A stretch of DNA of 13,246 nt from NCBI GenBank assembly GCA_937914725.1, contig CALDMJ010000204.1, forward strand, positions 1 through 13,246. Direction: 5' to 3'. The DNA is from an uncultured Clostridia bacterium. Lineage in GTDB: Bacteria; Bacillota; Clostridia; Christensenellales; UBA1242. Below the pieces are notes generated by a model. It did not search any database, was not told the DNA's origin, and was given only the letters and a program-made list of their open reading frames with translations. Below are positions 13,110-13,246 of the stretch, in pieces. Made by a program: the position numbers and the translations under genes. Every line of letters begins with the position of its first letter. Positions within the stretch are counted from its first letter, which is position 1.

Positions 13110-13246
13110 TTATGCAATAATAAATGTGTAAAAGTCATCGCATCTAACCATATCTAAACTATATTTATGTGCATCTCTGTAACGCCACTGTCAAATATAA
13201 TAAGAAAAGTACTATTGTGCACAAAATACAGCATATTTAATGTATT

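Larger units (their letters stand above)
12600..13246. other. oriC: Candidate chromosomal replication origin (DnaA-box cluster)
   Basis: At least 647 bp with no gene, extremely AT-rich, continuing past the right edge. Perfect DnaA boxes TTATCCACA lie at 12663-12671, 12933-12941 and 13101-13109, and TTATACACA at 12674-12682; all four are in the plus orientation. One-mismatch words include TTGTGCACA (12736 and 13215) and TGGGTATAA (12816). The two boxes at 12663 and 12674 are exactly one helical turn apart and are followed by a nearly pure A/T stretch (12683-12720), suitable as an unwinding element. Nearly all genes to the left are transcribed away from this region. No dnaA or dnaN is visible in the window, so the call rests on the boxes and composition. 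Confidence 0.6.

Noticed and set aside
1..13246. Insertion sequences, integrases, tRNA or rRNA genes
   Set aside because: No transposase or integrase motifs in any frame and no cloverleaf or rRNA-like sequence was recognised by eye; a tRNAscan/Infernal run would settle the RNA part.

Overview
The window looks like a piece of a low-G+C Gram-positive chromosome, probably an uncultured gut clostridium-type member of the Bacillota. The reasons are AT-rich intergenic DNA, sigma-A-type promoters (often TGn-extended -10 elements), Shine-Dalgarno sequences before most genes, long U-tailed terminators, GreA with a classical N-terminal coiled coil, a RumA/RlmD-type rRNA methyltransferase and a giant Gram-positive-style surface lipoprotein. 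I cannot fix the genus from sequence alone.

Layout, left to right. (1) 1-185: the start of a minus-strand gene that runs off the left edge and a divergent promoter region with repeated GCAATTTTC words, which drives the plus-strand gene at 186-938 (soluble protein of unknown function). (2) 1030-1073: a hairpin and T-run closing that gene, convergent with the minus-strand genes that follow. (3) 1124-2269: an unrecognised 381-residue protein with a faint resemblance to the iron-alcohol-dehydrogenase/glycerol-1-phosphate-dehydrogenase fold but without its key motifs. (4) 2457-3758: a clear 23S rRNA (uracil-5-)-methyltransferase of the RlmD/RlmCD type. (5) 3797-4217: no intact gene, but the C-terminal remnant of an XRE-family repressor at 4055-4159. 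(6) 4338-10502: a single 2054-residue lipoprotein with a lipobox, a Big_2-like domain, about 17 fibronectin-III-like modules and a C-terminal GLUG-repeat domain, with a perfect-stem terminator behind it and a roughly 300-nt repeat-bearing leader in front. (7) 10820-11841: about 1 kb without a convincing gene, holding several strong hairpins, a 21-bp tandem repeat and possible small transcripts. (8) 11914-12381: greA, with a textbook promoter, a two-hairpin leader that looks like a transcription attenuator, and a strong terminator. (9) 12490-13246: gene-free, very AT-rich DNA with three perfect TTATCCACA DnaA boxes and one TTATACACA box, all in one orientation, next to a 14-bp direct repeat; this is a candidate chromosomal replication origin.

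How it fits together: apart from the first plus-strand gene and the XRE remnant, the genes all point left, away from the origin-like region at the right edge. That is the co-directional arrangement expected if a fork leaves the right end moving left. Housekeeping functions (rRNA modification, rescue of stalled RNA polymerase) are interleaved with a cell-surface adhesin-like giant and accessory genes of unknown role. No mobile element, CRISPR array, tRNA or rRNA was found, and no obvious multi-gene novel system; the most interesting material is regulatory and non-coding.
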